From Oleidesulfovibrio sp047973035 (GTDB lineage Bacteria > Desulfobacterota > Desulfovibrionia > Desulfovibrionales > Desulfovibrionaceae): a stretch of 64,000 bases of DNA. Where the stretch lies: the NCBI RefSeq assembly GCF_047973035.1, contig NZ_JBKEBF010000041.1, forward strand, positions 67,367 to 131,366. The letters run 5' to 3'. This document shows positions 1 to 7,688 of this stretch, one piece after another (the first letter of the stretch is position 1; each line of letters begins with the position of its first letter). Position numbers and translations under genes: made by a program. Below the pieces are notes generated by a model, which was not told the origin of the DNA, made no database searches, and worked only from the letters and a program-made list of their open reading frames with translations.

Positions 1-458
1 CCGATATCGTGCAACAGGCCCGCGGTGTACATCATTTCCGGGTCCAGATCGTCCGTATGCGCCGCAATGGTCTTTGCAAACGCCGCCACCCGCAACTGGT
101 GCAGCCAGTAATCCCGTAACGAAAAAACGTCGGGAACAGGATGACTGTTTGTGACAGCAGAAAGCCCGATGATCAGTACCAGATTACGCACTTCACGCAG
201 TCCCAGCACTGTCACAGCCCTGCCGACAGAAGAAACTTGTGATTGCAGCCCGTAGTAAACAGAGTTGGCAAGAGAGAGCACACGGGCAGAAAGCGCCGGA
301 TCGCGGCTGATCATTTCGCCCACTTCAGGCAAGGACAACGCAGATGTTTCCGCTGTACCTGCAAAAAGGTCACGGATAAGCCCCTGCTCCATAGGCAGGT
401 CTGCCTGCGCTTCCAACGCACGCTGCAAAAACTGATTTGCGCTGTCCTGTCTGCTCAT
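1..458 (-). CDS. HDOD domain signalling protein, partial (C-terminus beyond left edge)
   Basis: Reading the minus strand from an ATG at 458 (an in-frame ATG at 464 is an alternative) gives an open frame that runs off the left edge. It starts MSRQDSANQFLQRALEAQ and contains the HDOD hallmarks: PLPxxxG-like start, 'ISRDPALSARVLSLANS', 'AVTVLGLREVRNLV' and, at the edge, 'AGLLHDIG'. HDOD proteins are non-catalytic relatives of HD phosphohydrolases used in signalling and stress regulation; the exact role is unknown. Only about 150 residues are visible, so any C-terminal output domain cannot be judged. It may share a transcript with the TPR gene 90 bases upstream. Confidence 0.85.
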   Translation of the reverse strand, partial: MSRQDSANQFLQRALEAQADLPMEQGLIRDLFAGTAETSALSLPEVGEMISRDPALSARVLSLANSVYYGLQSQVSSVGRAVTVLGLREVRNLVLIIGLSAVTNSHPVPDVFSLRDYWLHQLRVAAFAKTIAAHTDDLDPEMMYTAGLLHDI

Positions 459-547
459 ATGCATTCCGGTAGCGCCGTCATGCCGCGCCACAGTTACCAG
501 ACAAGGCGGTTACAGGGGCTAACACCCTGCTCAGTCATGTACACCGG

Positions 548-1528
548 CTACAGTTCGATAGGGGTAGCCGTACCCTCATCTTCCGCGGACTCTTCCGGCT
601 TTGGTGCTGCACCGCCGGCTGCGCTGTTTTCAGCCGCTTTCTGGATTCCGGCTTTCGGGTCAGCAGCAGCGGGCTTTTCAGCACCGGAAGCGGGAGCTGT
701 CCCGTCCTGTGCAGCTTTGACCACCTTCAGCATATCCACTGCAGCCCCGCGCATCTCCTGCGGAATAAGATCTTTTGCCTTCATCCACACCAAAAACTTA
801 ACGGCAGCCTCAAGCGTGGGGTTCGCTTCAAGGCATTTCAGCAGATGCTCCATGGTTTTGGCATAATCTTTCTTTTCAAGGCATGCGCGGGCCATGTTGT
901 ACTGAAGGTTCTCATCGCTGCCGGAAAGCTCCACGGCACGCTCGTAGTATTCCATAGCTTGATCGAACATCTTGTTTTTACGCAGGCTGATGCCGAATTC
1001 GTTAAACAGGTGCTTGTGTTCAGGCTCAAAGGCTGCTTCCAGCTTAACAAGGCGCTCGAAAATATTGTCTGCCTTGGCGGATTCCCCCCGCTCAAGATAC
1101 GTCAGCCCGAGACCGAAGTTTGCGCGAACGTTTTCTTCGTCTACCTGCAGTGCATTGCCATATTCATACTCTGCGCTGAAGTGTTCACCACGTGTACGGT
1201 GTCTGTCTGCGCGGGCAACGGTCTTGGTCAGTTCCTGCATTTTAGGAAAAACCGTCTGCACATAAAATTCCGGCTCGGGCTGAAACGTATTTATCACGTC
1301 ATCAACATTGACCTTTCGCTTCGGGCCTGAGGGAATGTAATTGCTGTTCAGCGGCTGAACTTCTACCACGCCGTTATCCAGCTCTTCCACCATCCAGAAT
1401 GCTTTCTGAATGGTCTTACGGGTGGTGGTTCCTGTGCCGACCTTACGGACTTCCTGTGTGGAAAAAACACCTTTAATCCGTTTTCTATCAGGATGTGCAG
1501 CCGAAGCTTCCTGTTTATCCTGCGACAT
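548..1528 (-). CDS. TPR-repeat protein
   Basis: A 326-residue soluble protein with no signal peptide. The N-terminal ~100 residues are basic and not recognised ('RKRIKGVFSTQEVRKVG'). Residues ~110-245 carry about three tetratricopeptide repeats, e.g. 'AMEYYERAVELSGSDENLQYNMARACLEKKDY'. The last ~50 residues are low complexity, rich in Ala, Pro and Glu. A GGAGGG-like ribosome site precedes the ATG. It is the last gene of the pyrF-gmk-remA-yicC block, 33 bases after pyrF. TPRs mediate protein contacts, and the partner is unknown. Its repeat pattern resembles those of the TPR proteins near 49.5 and 62.5 kb. Confidence 0.85.
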   Translation of the reverse strand: MSQDKQEASAAHPDRKRIKGVFSTQEVRKVGTGTTTRKTIQKAFWMVEELDNGVVEVQPLNSNYIPSGPKRKVNVDDVINTFQPEPEFYVQTVFPKMQELTKTVARADRHRTRGEHFSAEYEYGNALQVDEENVRANFGLGLTYLERGESAKADNIFERLVKLEAAFEPEHKHLFNEFGISLRKNKMFDQAMEYYERAVELSGSDENLQYNMARACLEKKDYAKTMEHLLKCLEANPTLEAAVKFLVWMKAKDLIPQEMRGAAVDMLKVVKAAQDGTAPASGAEKPAAADPKAGIQKAAENSAAGGAAPKPEESAEDEGTATPIEL

Positions 1529-1561
1529 TTTTCCCTCCTTATTACACCAAGCAAGCTGTCA

Positions 1562-2266
1562 CTATGCTTCTTGCATAGACAACAGGATCGCGGCAGCCGC
1601 TGCTGCAGGGTCCTCTGCTCCTGTAACGGGCCTGCCCACTACCAGATAGTCAGCACCTGCACGTACTGCTTCCTGCGGAGTCATTGTTCTGCGCTGGTCA
1701 TCATCTGCCGCCGCAGGTCTGATACCGGGCGTAAGGCAGATATAGCTTTTACCACAACGGGCTTTTATGCTTTCCACCTCATAACCTGAACAAACAACCC
1801 CGTTCAAGCCCCACTCGCTTCCGGATGCAGCCAGCATAGTAACCAGTTCAGGCAGTTCCACATTCATGGAGGGCGGTAAATCTTCCTGCGACATGCTGGT
1901 AAGCACGGTAACACCCAACAAGACAGGAGTATGAGGCGAAGCTGGACCTTCGTACCCTTCGCGCAGTCCCTGCACAGCAGCCTGAGCCATACGCCCGCCG
2001 CCCAACAGATGGATATTCACCATATCGGCACCGGCACGCACAGAGGAACGTACAGCACCACGCACGGTATTGGGGATGTCAAAAAACTTCAGGTCAAGAA
2101 ACACCATGAAGCCCATATCTTTCAGGCGCTGCAGAATAGACGGGCCGGTGGCAGTGTACAGTTCGAGGCCGACCTTAACCCAGCGAACAGTGCCTTTCAG
2201 CTTTTCAGCCATAGCCAGTGCGCTTTCACTTTCAGGGTAATCAAGTGCAACTACAAGTTCAGCCAT
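1562..2266 (-). CDS. pyrF: Orotidine-5'-phosphate decarboxylase
   Basis: Decarboxylates OMP to UMP, the last step of de novo pyrimidine synthesis, in the cytoplasm. The 234-residue chain has the family's catalytic Asp-Lys-Asp array at 58-63 (DLKFFD, followed by IPNTV), the substrate lysine in 'WVKVGLE', 'LTPGIRP', and the phosphate-binding 'LVVGRPV' near the end. I prefer the start MAELVVALDY, which lies just after the gmk stop; an upstream ATG would add four residues and overlap gmk. Its length matches the family. It is probably co-transcribed with gmk, linking pyrimidine and purine nucleotide supply. Confidence 0.96.
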   Translation of the reverse strand: MAELVVALDYPESESALAMAEKLKGTVRWVKVGLELYTATGPSILQRLKDMGFMVFLDLKFFDIPNTVRGAVRSSVRAGADMVNIHLLGGGRMAQAAVQGLREGYEGPASPHTPVLLGVTVLTSMSQEDLPPSMNVELPELVTMLAASGSEWGLNGVVCSGYEVESIKARCGKSYICLTPGIRPAAADDDQRRTMTPQEAVRAGADYLVVGRPVTGAEDPAAAAAAILLSMQEA

Positions 2267-2268
2267 GA

Positions 2269-2889
2269 CTAACTCCACTCCGCAAGTAATTCATCCACAA
2301 GATCAGGACGGCACATGGGAGAAAGCGTTGCAGCCAGATACGCCGCACGCAGTTCGTCATATGCCTGATCAAGGTTATCATTCACAATCCATGCATTGAA
2401 CCAGTGTGCCTGCTGCAACTCACGGCGCGCATTCGCCAGACGACGGGTAATGGTGTCTTCCGGATCAGTGCCGCGCGCACGCAGACGGCGTTCCAGCTCT
2501 TCGCCGGAAGGCGGCAGAATGAACACATAGCACCCCTGCTTGAGGCTGCCCTTCAACTGGGCAGCACCCTGCACGTCTATGTCAAAAAGCACATCACGAC
2601 CTTCTGCCAGCAGCTCACGGGTATCTTCCAGCGGGGTACCGTAGAAATTACCGTGCACCTCTGCCCATTCGGCAAAAAAACCTTCGTCACGCAGCCTGAT
2701 AAATTTTTCTTCAGTCACAAATTTGTATTCGCGACCATCCTGCTCGCCCTCTCTGGGCTGGCGGGTAGTATAGGAAACAGAAAAGGCAAAGCGGGGAAAT
2801 TCCTTAAGCAGGCGTTGCGTAAGGGTTGTTTTTCCCGTGCCGGAAGGCGCGCATAATACAAGCACAATGCCGGAGCGGCTGCGGACCAT
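2269..2889 (-). CDS. gmk: Guanylate kinase
   Basis: Phosphorylates GMP to GDP with ATP. The P-loop APSGTGKTT lies at residues 14-22. It is followed by the GMP-binding region 'SVSYTTRQPREGEQDGREYKFV' (Tyr/Arg contacts) and 'DVLFDIDVQGAAQLK'. At 206 residues it is a standard single-domain Gmk. The start codon overlaps the stop of the remA-like gene (shared base region at 2889), which indicates translational coupling. The order remA-like then gmk is a recurrent bacterial arrangement. Confidence 0.96.
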   Translation of the reverse strand: MVRSRSGIVLVLCAPSGTGKTTLTQRLLKEFPRFAFSVSYTTRQPREGEQDGREYKFVTEEKFIRLRDEGFFAEWAEVHGNFYGTPLEDTRELLAEGRDVLFDIDVQGAAQLKGSLKQGCYVFILPPSGEELERRLRARGTDPEDTITRRLANARRELQQAHWFNAWIVNDNLDQAYDELRAAYLAATLSPMCRPDLVDELLAEWS

Positions 2890-3143
2890 CAGTTGTTGTC
2901 CTCCTGAGTGAAGCGTTGACCTATAGTTTCTGCCTGTATGGCAGAGAGAATAACATGATTTGAATCGGTAATAATGATCGAACGTGTTTTACGCCCCTGC
3001 GTAGCATCCACAAGGCGTCCTTGCTCTCGTGCGTCTTCACGCAGGCGGCGCATGGGTGAAGACGCAGGGTTCACAATCGTAATCACTCTGTCTGCAACGA
3101 TAAAGTTGCCGAAACCGATGTTGAGCAATCTCTGTTTCTGCAT
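2889..3143 (-). CDS. RemA-like DUF370 family protein
   Basis: A small protein (84 residues from the chosen start MQKQRLLNIGFGN). It has the DUF370/RemA signature: 'GNFIVADRVITIVNPASSPMRRL', 'QGRLVDATQGRKTRSIIITDSNHVILSAI'. In Bacillus subtilis RemA is a DNA-binding activator of matrix genes; in deltaproteobacteria the role is not established. A longer start at 3176 would overlap yicC by 31 bases and is less likely. It sits between yicC and gmk, the usual neighbourhood for this family. Confidence 0.88.
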   Translation of the reverse strand: MQKQRLLNIGFGNFIVADRVITIVNPASSPMRRLREDAREQGRLVDATQGRKTRSIIITDSNHVILSAIQAETIGQRFTQEDNN

Positions 3144-3145
3144 GG

Positions 3146-4027
3146 CTACTCGATATTCTGAACCTGTTCGCGGCACTTTTCGAGTTCGTTTTTAAAGTCC
3201 ACAACCACCCGTGAAATGGAAGGGTCCTGCACTTTATTACCGCAGGTATTAATCTCGCGGAAGCATTCCTGCAGGGTAAAATCAAGCCGTTTACCCGCGT
3301 CCGTTCCTGCTTTGAGCAGTTCAAGCAGGCGTTCAAGGTGGGCATTCATACGGGTCAGCTCTTCGCTGATGTCCAGCTTGTCCGACTGGATTGTGATTTC
3401 CTGCAAAAATCTGTTGGGATCAAGCTCAAGCCCGTCACGTTCCAGAATTTCGGCAATACGCTCGCGCAGGTTGGTAAACTTATCTTCTTTGATGGAAGGT
3501 GCTTTTTCGCCGATCACAGCAGCCCAGTCCTTCATGCGGCCGATGCGCTCTTCAAGGTCGGCCAGCAGAGCTGCCGCTTCTGCTTCACGTGCAAGGTTCC
3601 AGTCTGCAAGCGCTGCAGCAAGGCCTTCTTCAAGACTGGTGAGCAAACCCTCATCCAGTTCATCAGAAGCATCTTCCCATAGATAAGAAAGGTTCAACAG
3701 ACGGTTATAATCAGGGGTAAAGGTATCGCCGCGCTGAGCCGCAAAGCCGGTCAACTGCTGCAGCATGGACTCTGCCTGACGGGTATTGAAGCTGACACCG
3801 TCCAGCCCTTGGCGCCGCACGTCCAGAGAAAGCGACACATCTACGCGACCACGGGAGCCGAATTTGCGGACAACTTTTTCCAAACGCGATTCATACCCGC
3901 GCAAAAAGCCGGGCATACGCCATTTAAGGTCAAGGTGACGGCTGTTCACGCTACGAATTTCCCATGTCTGAGTCCAGTCAGGGCTTTCCTTGGTGCATCG
4001 GCCAAAGCCGGTCATACTGCGAAGCAT
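3146..4027 (-). CDS. yicC: YicC/YloC family endoribonuclease
   Basis: A 293-residue protein with the invariant N-terminus MLRSMTGFG. The YicC N-terminal domain follows ('WEIRSVNSRHLDLKWRMP'), then the C-terminal DUF1732 domain ('DISEELTRMNAHL', 'GKRLDFTLQECFREINTCGNK'). Members are RNA-binding endoribonucleases affecting small-RNA turnover and stationary-phase survival. The start was chosen at MLRSMTGFG because GGAG lies upstream and the family begins there; the longer frame to 4102 would read through a perfect hairpin. First gene of the yicC-remA-gmk-pyrF-TPR run. Confidence 0.93.
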   Translation of the reverse strand: MLRSMTGFGRCTKESPDWTQTWEIRSVNSRHLDLKWRMPGFLRGYESRLEKVVRKFGSRGRVDVSLSLDVRRQGLDGVSFNTRQAESMLQQLTGFAAQRGDTFTPDYNRLLNLSYLWEDASDELDEGLLTSLEEGLAAALADWNLAREAEAAALLADLEERIGRMKDWAAVIGEKAPSIKEDKFTNLRERIAEILERDGLELDPNRFLQEITIQSDKLDISEELTRMNAHLERLLELLKAGTDAGKRLDFTLQECFREINTCGNKVQDPSISRVVVDFKNELEKCREQVQNIE

Positions 4028-4045
4028 AGCAATCTCCATGCAAAA

Positions 4046-4066
4046 CCGCCCTGCTGAGCAGGGCGG
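4046..4066 (-). terminator. Hairpin just before the yicC start, possible attenuator
   Basis: On the minus strand a perfect 10-base inverted repeat (CCGCCCTGCT / AGCAGGGCGG, one base between) is followed by TTTTGC and then, 13 bases later, the GGAG of yicC. This is terminator-shaped but sits immediately upstream of the ribosome site of the first gene of the operon. It could stop read-through from mtaB or attenuate yicC expression. Confidence 0.5.
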
Positions 4067-4602
4067 AAAATTATTATTGAAAGGCTTCATCGCGCACTGC
4101 ACTGGTATACACAGCGTTATTTACGCCGACCATGCACATTGCAAATTGATGAAACCACATAAATACAGTCATTATTTTCTCCGGCACTTGTCTGCCGGTT
4201 TACAGGTGCCAAGGGTTGCCCCGCAACGATGTGGCGTTCCATACGCCATAAGAAAGAGAGGTGCAACAGCAACCAGTCTGGATAACTGTTTGCAAGGCCT
4301 TAGCTGGCAGTGTCGTAACTACGCTTTACAGCAATGCCCAACGACAGGGCAGGAACGTAAGACCCTTAACAGACAAACAGTTGCAGCAAGACAATTGCAA
4401 GGGCCGCCCCTCTTTGGCAGTTTGCTGCAGGCATCTGCCTGTTGCCATGATACTTCGAACGCCGCAGTAAGCCGTTTGCAGTCTCGTCAATATTTTAAAA
4501 TCAACTCGTTCGAATCAGGGCACTTGCTGTAACCACTTGCGATTGATTGCAGTTACGGCACTTTCGTTGTTTCCTGTAGCCAGCGGTCCAAAATACAAAA
4601 CG
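4067..4602. other. Gene-free interval between mtaB and yicC
   Basis: About 540 bases with only short, unconvincing frames on both strands and no recognisable RNA gene. It has several TTGCA/TGCAA-rich words but no clean repeat. It should hold the yicC operon promoter on the minus strand, which I could not place. Confidence 0.4.
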
Positions 4603-5973
4603 TTAACTGCACGGGGTAACTATTAAAGTCCCTTTGCGTACCGACACGGGACGAGCCCCAACTATTTCTCTGAGTGTAGCATTTTCCGGCTGTGAATCAA
4701 ATCGGCAGTCTGTATAAAACTCACTTACACCCTTTGCCGGAGAAGAGCTTTGCAGCACCACATGCACGGTGTCATGCGTCAGAAGAGACTGCAGAAAGGC
4801 TTCTTTTTTCTCCGCCGCTACAGCGCGGATTGCGGCTGCACGGGCTTTTTTCACCGCCACCGACAACTGGTCCTTCATATCGGCAGCAGCGGTTCCCGGT
4901 CTGCGAGAGTACGGAAACACGTGCGCATAGGTAAGCGGCAATTCCTTACAAAAGGCCAGCGTTTCCTCAAATTCCTGCTCCGTTTCACCGGGAAAACCCA
5001 TCAGAATATCTGCACCCAGACCATACACAGGCCAGATATCACGAAGTTGTTGCAAAAATCCGAGAAGCGGCTGCGGCTTGTAATGTCCGCGCCCCATACG
5101 TTTAAGAACCGTAGGGCTGCCGCTTTGCAAAGAAAGGTGCAGCTGCGGGCTGAGCAGCGGATTTGCAGCAAGCGTTTCAAGCGCCTTATCGCCCAGCTGC
5201 CCCGGCTCAAGCGAGCTGATGCGCAGACGGGCTTTGCCGGCCCAGCGGGGAGCAAGCTCTTTGCCCAGACGGGCAACCACATCCCAGAAGTCCAGCGGCA
5301 TGGCAAGATCACGCCCATACTGCCGCAGGTTGACCCCGCTTAAAATAAGTTCGCGGAAACCGCCTTCCAGCAGCCTTTCTGCCTCCGCCACAATATCATG
5401 CGGGGCACGGCTGCGTGACGGGCCGCGGGTAAGCGGCACAATACAATAGGTACAACGATGCGAGCAGCCATCCTGAACCTTTACCACGGCGCGGGCACGC
5501 GTGTAGTCGCTGACCTGCATATCAGGAAACGACACATCTTCCTGCGCTCCGGTTCTCTGTCCGTCTCCGTCATCCGGTGCTTCCGTTGCCAGGGCAGACT
5601 CCTGTTCATCGGCTACAGGCTCGCCGGAAAGGTCGGGCCAACGCTTTAAGCTGGCTTTTGCTTCCTGCGGAACCACTCTGGCAACACCGGGCAGGGCAGA
5701 AAGCTCTTCCGCCATCACCTGTGCCGCGCAACCGGTCACCACAATGAGGGCATCAGGGTTGGCACGATTGGCCTGCCGCACGGTGCTGCGCACGTCGCTG
5801 ACGGCTTTTGCCGTAACGGCGCAGGAATTCACCAGAATAATGTCTGCGGCCTCGGCACTATCTACCTCTGTAAAGCCGCGTTCCAGCCATACCTCACGCA
5901 ACGCCTGCGTTTCGTACTGGTTAATTTTGCAACCCAGAGTTGCCGCGTAAAAACGGATATTGTTATCTGTCAT
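4603..5973 (-). CDS. mtaB: tRNA t6A37 methylthiotransferase (MtaB family)
   Basis: Radical-SAM enzyme that converts t6A37 of tRNA to ms2t6A. Three N-terminal cysteines for one iron-sulfur cluster are at C15 (ATLGCKINQYE), C51 (NSCAVT) and C82 (VTGCAAQ). The radical-SAM triad C170-x3-C174-x2-C177 (CSHRCTYC) follows, then 'LILSGVNLRQYGRDL' and 'ADILMGFPGETEQEF'. The MtaB-type motif 'CTYCIVPLTRGPSRSR' and the 456-residue length favour MtaB over MiaB or RimO. A 30-residue Asp/Glu-rich insertion lies at ~118-148. The gene appears to stand alone with about 250 bases upstream. Confidence 0.92.
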   Translation of the reverse strand: MTDNNIRFYAATLGCKINQYETQALREVWLERGFTEVDSAEAADIILVNSCAVTAKAVSDVRSTVRQANRANPDALIVVTGCAAQVMAEELSALPGVARVVPQEAKASLKRWPDLSGEPVADEQESALATEAPDDGDGQRTGAQEDVSFPDMQVSDYTRARAVVKVQDGCSHRCTYCIVPLTRGPSRSRAPHDIVAEAERLLEGGFRELILSGVNLRQYGRDLAMPLDFWDVVARLGKELAPRWAGKARLRISSLEPGQLGDKALETLAANPLLSPQLHLSLQSGSPTVLKRMGRGHYKPQPLLGFLQQLRDIWPVYGLGADILMGFPGETEQEFEETLAFCKELPLTYAHVFPYSRRPGTAAADMKDQLSVAVKKARAAAIRAVAAEKKEAFLQSLLTHDTVHVVLQSSSPAKGVSEFYTDCRFDSQPENATLREIVGARPVSVRKGTLIVTPCS

Positions 5974-6220
5974 ATTTACTTTCTATACATAACCGCACTG
6001 CTGGCGGCATAAAAAATCGTGTTCAGGTGTCGGGGGTGTATAGCCGGAATGTCCGCAAAAAGGTAGTGCCGCTGTAACACGCTGTTTACAATATAAATTC
6101 TGTATTCAGCCTGCACAAATGAGTTTTGGTCAGGCAGCATGAACAGCGTCCAGCAAAATTAAAAGGGCCGGAAAGCCGGAAGCAACCCGCAGCCTGAAGC
6201 AGAACTGTCCGCACATTCCG

Positions 6221-7597
6221 CTACTGCACAACAGGCGGTAGCAGAGTCAATCCGCGGATTCGCTCCAGCATCCAGTTTTCCTGCACATCCGGATATTCTT
6301 CGCCCACGTGCAGAGACGACACCACAGCCCGCCCGACGATAAGCCGCCCTTCGGGCGTGCGTCCTTTGCCGCCTGTCCGCACCCCCCAGACATTGTGGAA
6401 CATCAAAGGGACAGAATGTCCTTCCCCGTCATCCATCGCCCCCAGATACAGCCCTATATGCCCACGCATCCAGATAAAGCTGAAGAACGGCCTTCCCTGT
6501 TGCAGGATAACGGCCTCGCGCTTTTCCGGCTTGTACGGCATCAGATCAACAAGCTGACCCGCCCGTGCCTGGACTGATGAGTTACGGGGCAACCAGATGC
6601 CGAACGGCGTAAAAAGATCGCGTAACGTTGCAGAGCAGTCGCGGTTTTCCAGAAAGCCGCCCCAACCATAGGGCTGTTGCAACATTGTATTGCCCACCAT
6701 AGCTATGGCAGCGGCGGAAACGGGCAGCGGCATACGCGCAGCATGGGCATACTCCACTGTAACTTCACGGATGCCGGCGCCGCCGTCTGCACCGCGCACC
6801 GGCACACGCAGCACAAGCCCCTGCTGCGTGGCTTCACTCACAGGAAAAACAGCTCCGATATGGCCTTTGCCGTACCATGTGCCGTCACCGCCGCGCAGCG
6901 GAGTATTATCCTGCAGAATTGCCGCATAGTCGTCTGTTTTATAGGCTTTCATAAATTTATCATTCACAAAAGCCACATCGCGCGTGCGCACCCAGCCAAG
7001 CGCCACAGGCGATTCGCACAGCACCCACTCACCGTCTGACGAAGTATGCACAACCAGAACGGGCATACCTGCCCACAACGCACTGTACTGGAAATAGTCA
7101 AAGGGATAGCCTTCGCCTGCCTTGTCAGGATCGCGGAAGAACGGTTGTTCGTCCGGTGCCATCCTGAGTGATGTATTCGCTGTGATTATGGCTGGCTGCG
7201 CCATAGATGGGTAGGCATTCATATTGCTCAGGCTGCGCACCCTGCTCCACCTTTTATCAGGAACCGGCAGCAGGTTTGCCCCCCATCCGCCCCGCTTCAG
7301 GTGCGCGTTAAGATCAGCAAAGGCCTCCGCACGGGGCACGCTTGCCTTTCGCATGTCCCAGGCTGCAAAAAAACGCTGCAGATAACGTTTTGTCTGCGCT
7401 TTCTGTTCTGCCTCTGTCAGCAGCGGTGCTTCCGGCAGGGCAAGACGGCTGGCGTAATCCATAAGATTCTGCGGATACCGGCTGAAGTCTTCCACCACAG
7501 GCGGAGCAGGAAACGGGGGCTGCTCAATACGTTTGCCACAGCCCGTAAGCAACATGCTAACAACAAGCATACAGAACAGAATACGAATGCGTGCCAT
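6221..7597 (-). CDS. NlpC/P60-type cell-wall hydrolase, lipoprotein with SH3 domains
   Basis: Starts with a lipoprotein signal, lipobox LLTGC at Cys20. An N-terminal stabilising region ('MDYASRLALPE') is followed by SH3-like segments around 140-285. The C-terminal NlpC/P60 peptidase has catalytic Cys321 (NRDCSATLRDLF) and His380 (RGHIGLYLG). This matches the deltaproteobacterial SH3b1/SH3b2-NlpC_P60 architecture that cleaves peptide stems of peptidoglycan. It would be anchored in the cell envelope. AGGAG lies 9 bases before the ATG. About 90 bases downstream of recD2, with a terminator between, so probably separately transcribed. Confidence 0.88.
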   Translation of the reverse strand: MARIRILFCMLVVSMLLTGCGKRIEQPPFPAPPVVEDFSRYPQNLMDYASRLALPEAPLLTEAEQKAQTKRYLQRFFAAWDMRKASVPRAEAFADLNAHLKRGGWGANLLPVPDKRWSRVRSLSNMNAYPSMAQPAIITANTSLRMAPDEQPFFRDPDKAGEGYPFDYFQYSALWAGMPVLVVHTSSDGEWVLCESPVALGWVRTRDVAFVNDKFMKAYKTDDYAAILQDNTPLRGGDGTWYGKGHIGAVFPVSEATQQGLVLRVPVRGADGGAGIREVTVEYAHAARMPLPVSAAAIAMVGNTMLQQPYGWGGFLENRDCSATLRDLFTPFGIWLPRNSSVQARAGQLVDLMPYKPEKREAVILQQGRPFFSFIWMRGHIGLYLGAMDDGEGHSVPLMFHNVWGVRTGGKGRTPEGRLIVGRAVVSSLHVGEEYPDVQENWMLERIRGLTLLPPVVQ

Positions 7598-7650
7598 AAA
7601 TACACTCCTGCCGACAGTACCCCCCCCGGTGCACCGCCGTAATAATCATA

Positions 7651-7680
7651 AAAAAAGGCCGCCCACCAGCGGACGGCCTT
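7651..7680 (-). terminator. Rho-independent terminator after recD2
   Basis: On the minus strand a GC-rich hairpin (AAGGCCG ... CGGCCTT) is followed by a run of seven T residues, nine bases after the recD2 stop. Confidence 0.8.
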
Positions 7681-7688
7681 GCAGTACA

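Noticed and set aside
243..866. Plus-strand 207-codon frame opposite the HDOD and TPR genes
   Set aside because: Antisense shadow of two supported minus-strand genes.
3990..4532. 180-codon plus-strand frame across the yicC start and upstream spacer
   Set aside because: Overlaps the yicC start antisense, no family resemblance, no ribosome site.
5974..6220. Possible cobalamin-type riboswitch (AGGGCCGGAAAGCCGGAAGC and GCAGCCTGAAGC words)
   Set aside because: The conserved B12-box and core order are absent, and neither flanking gene is linked to cobalamin.
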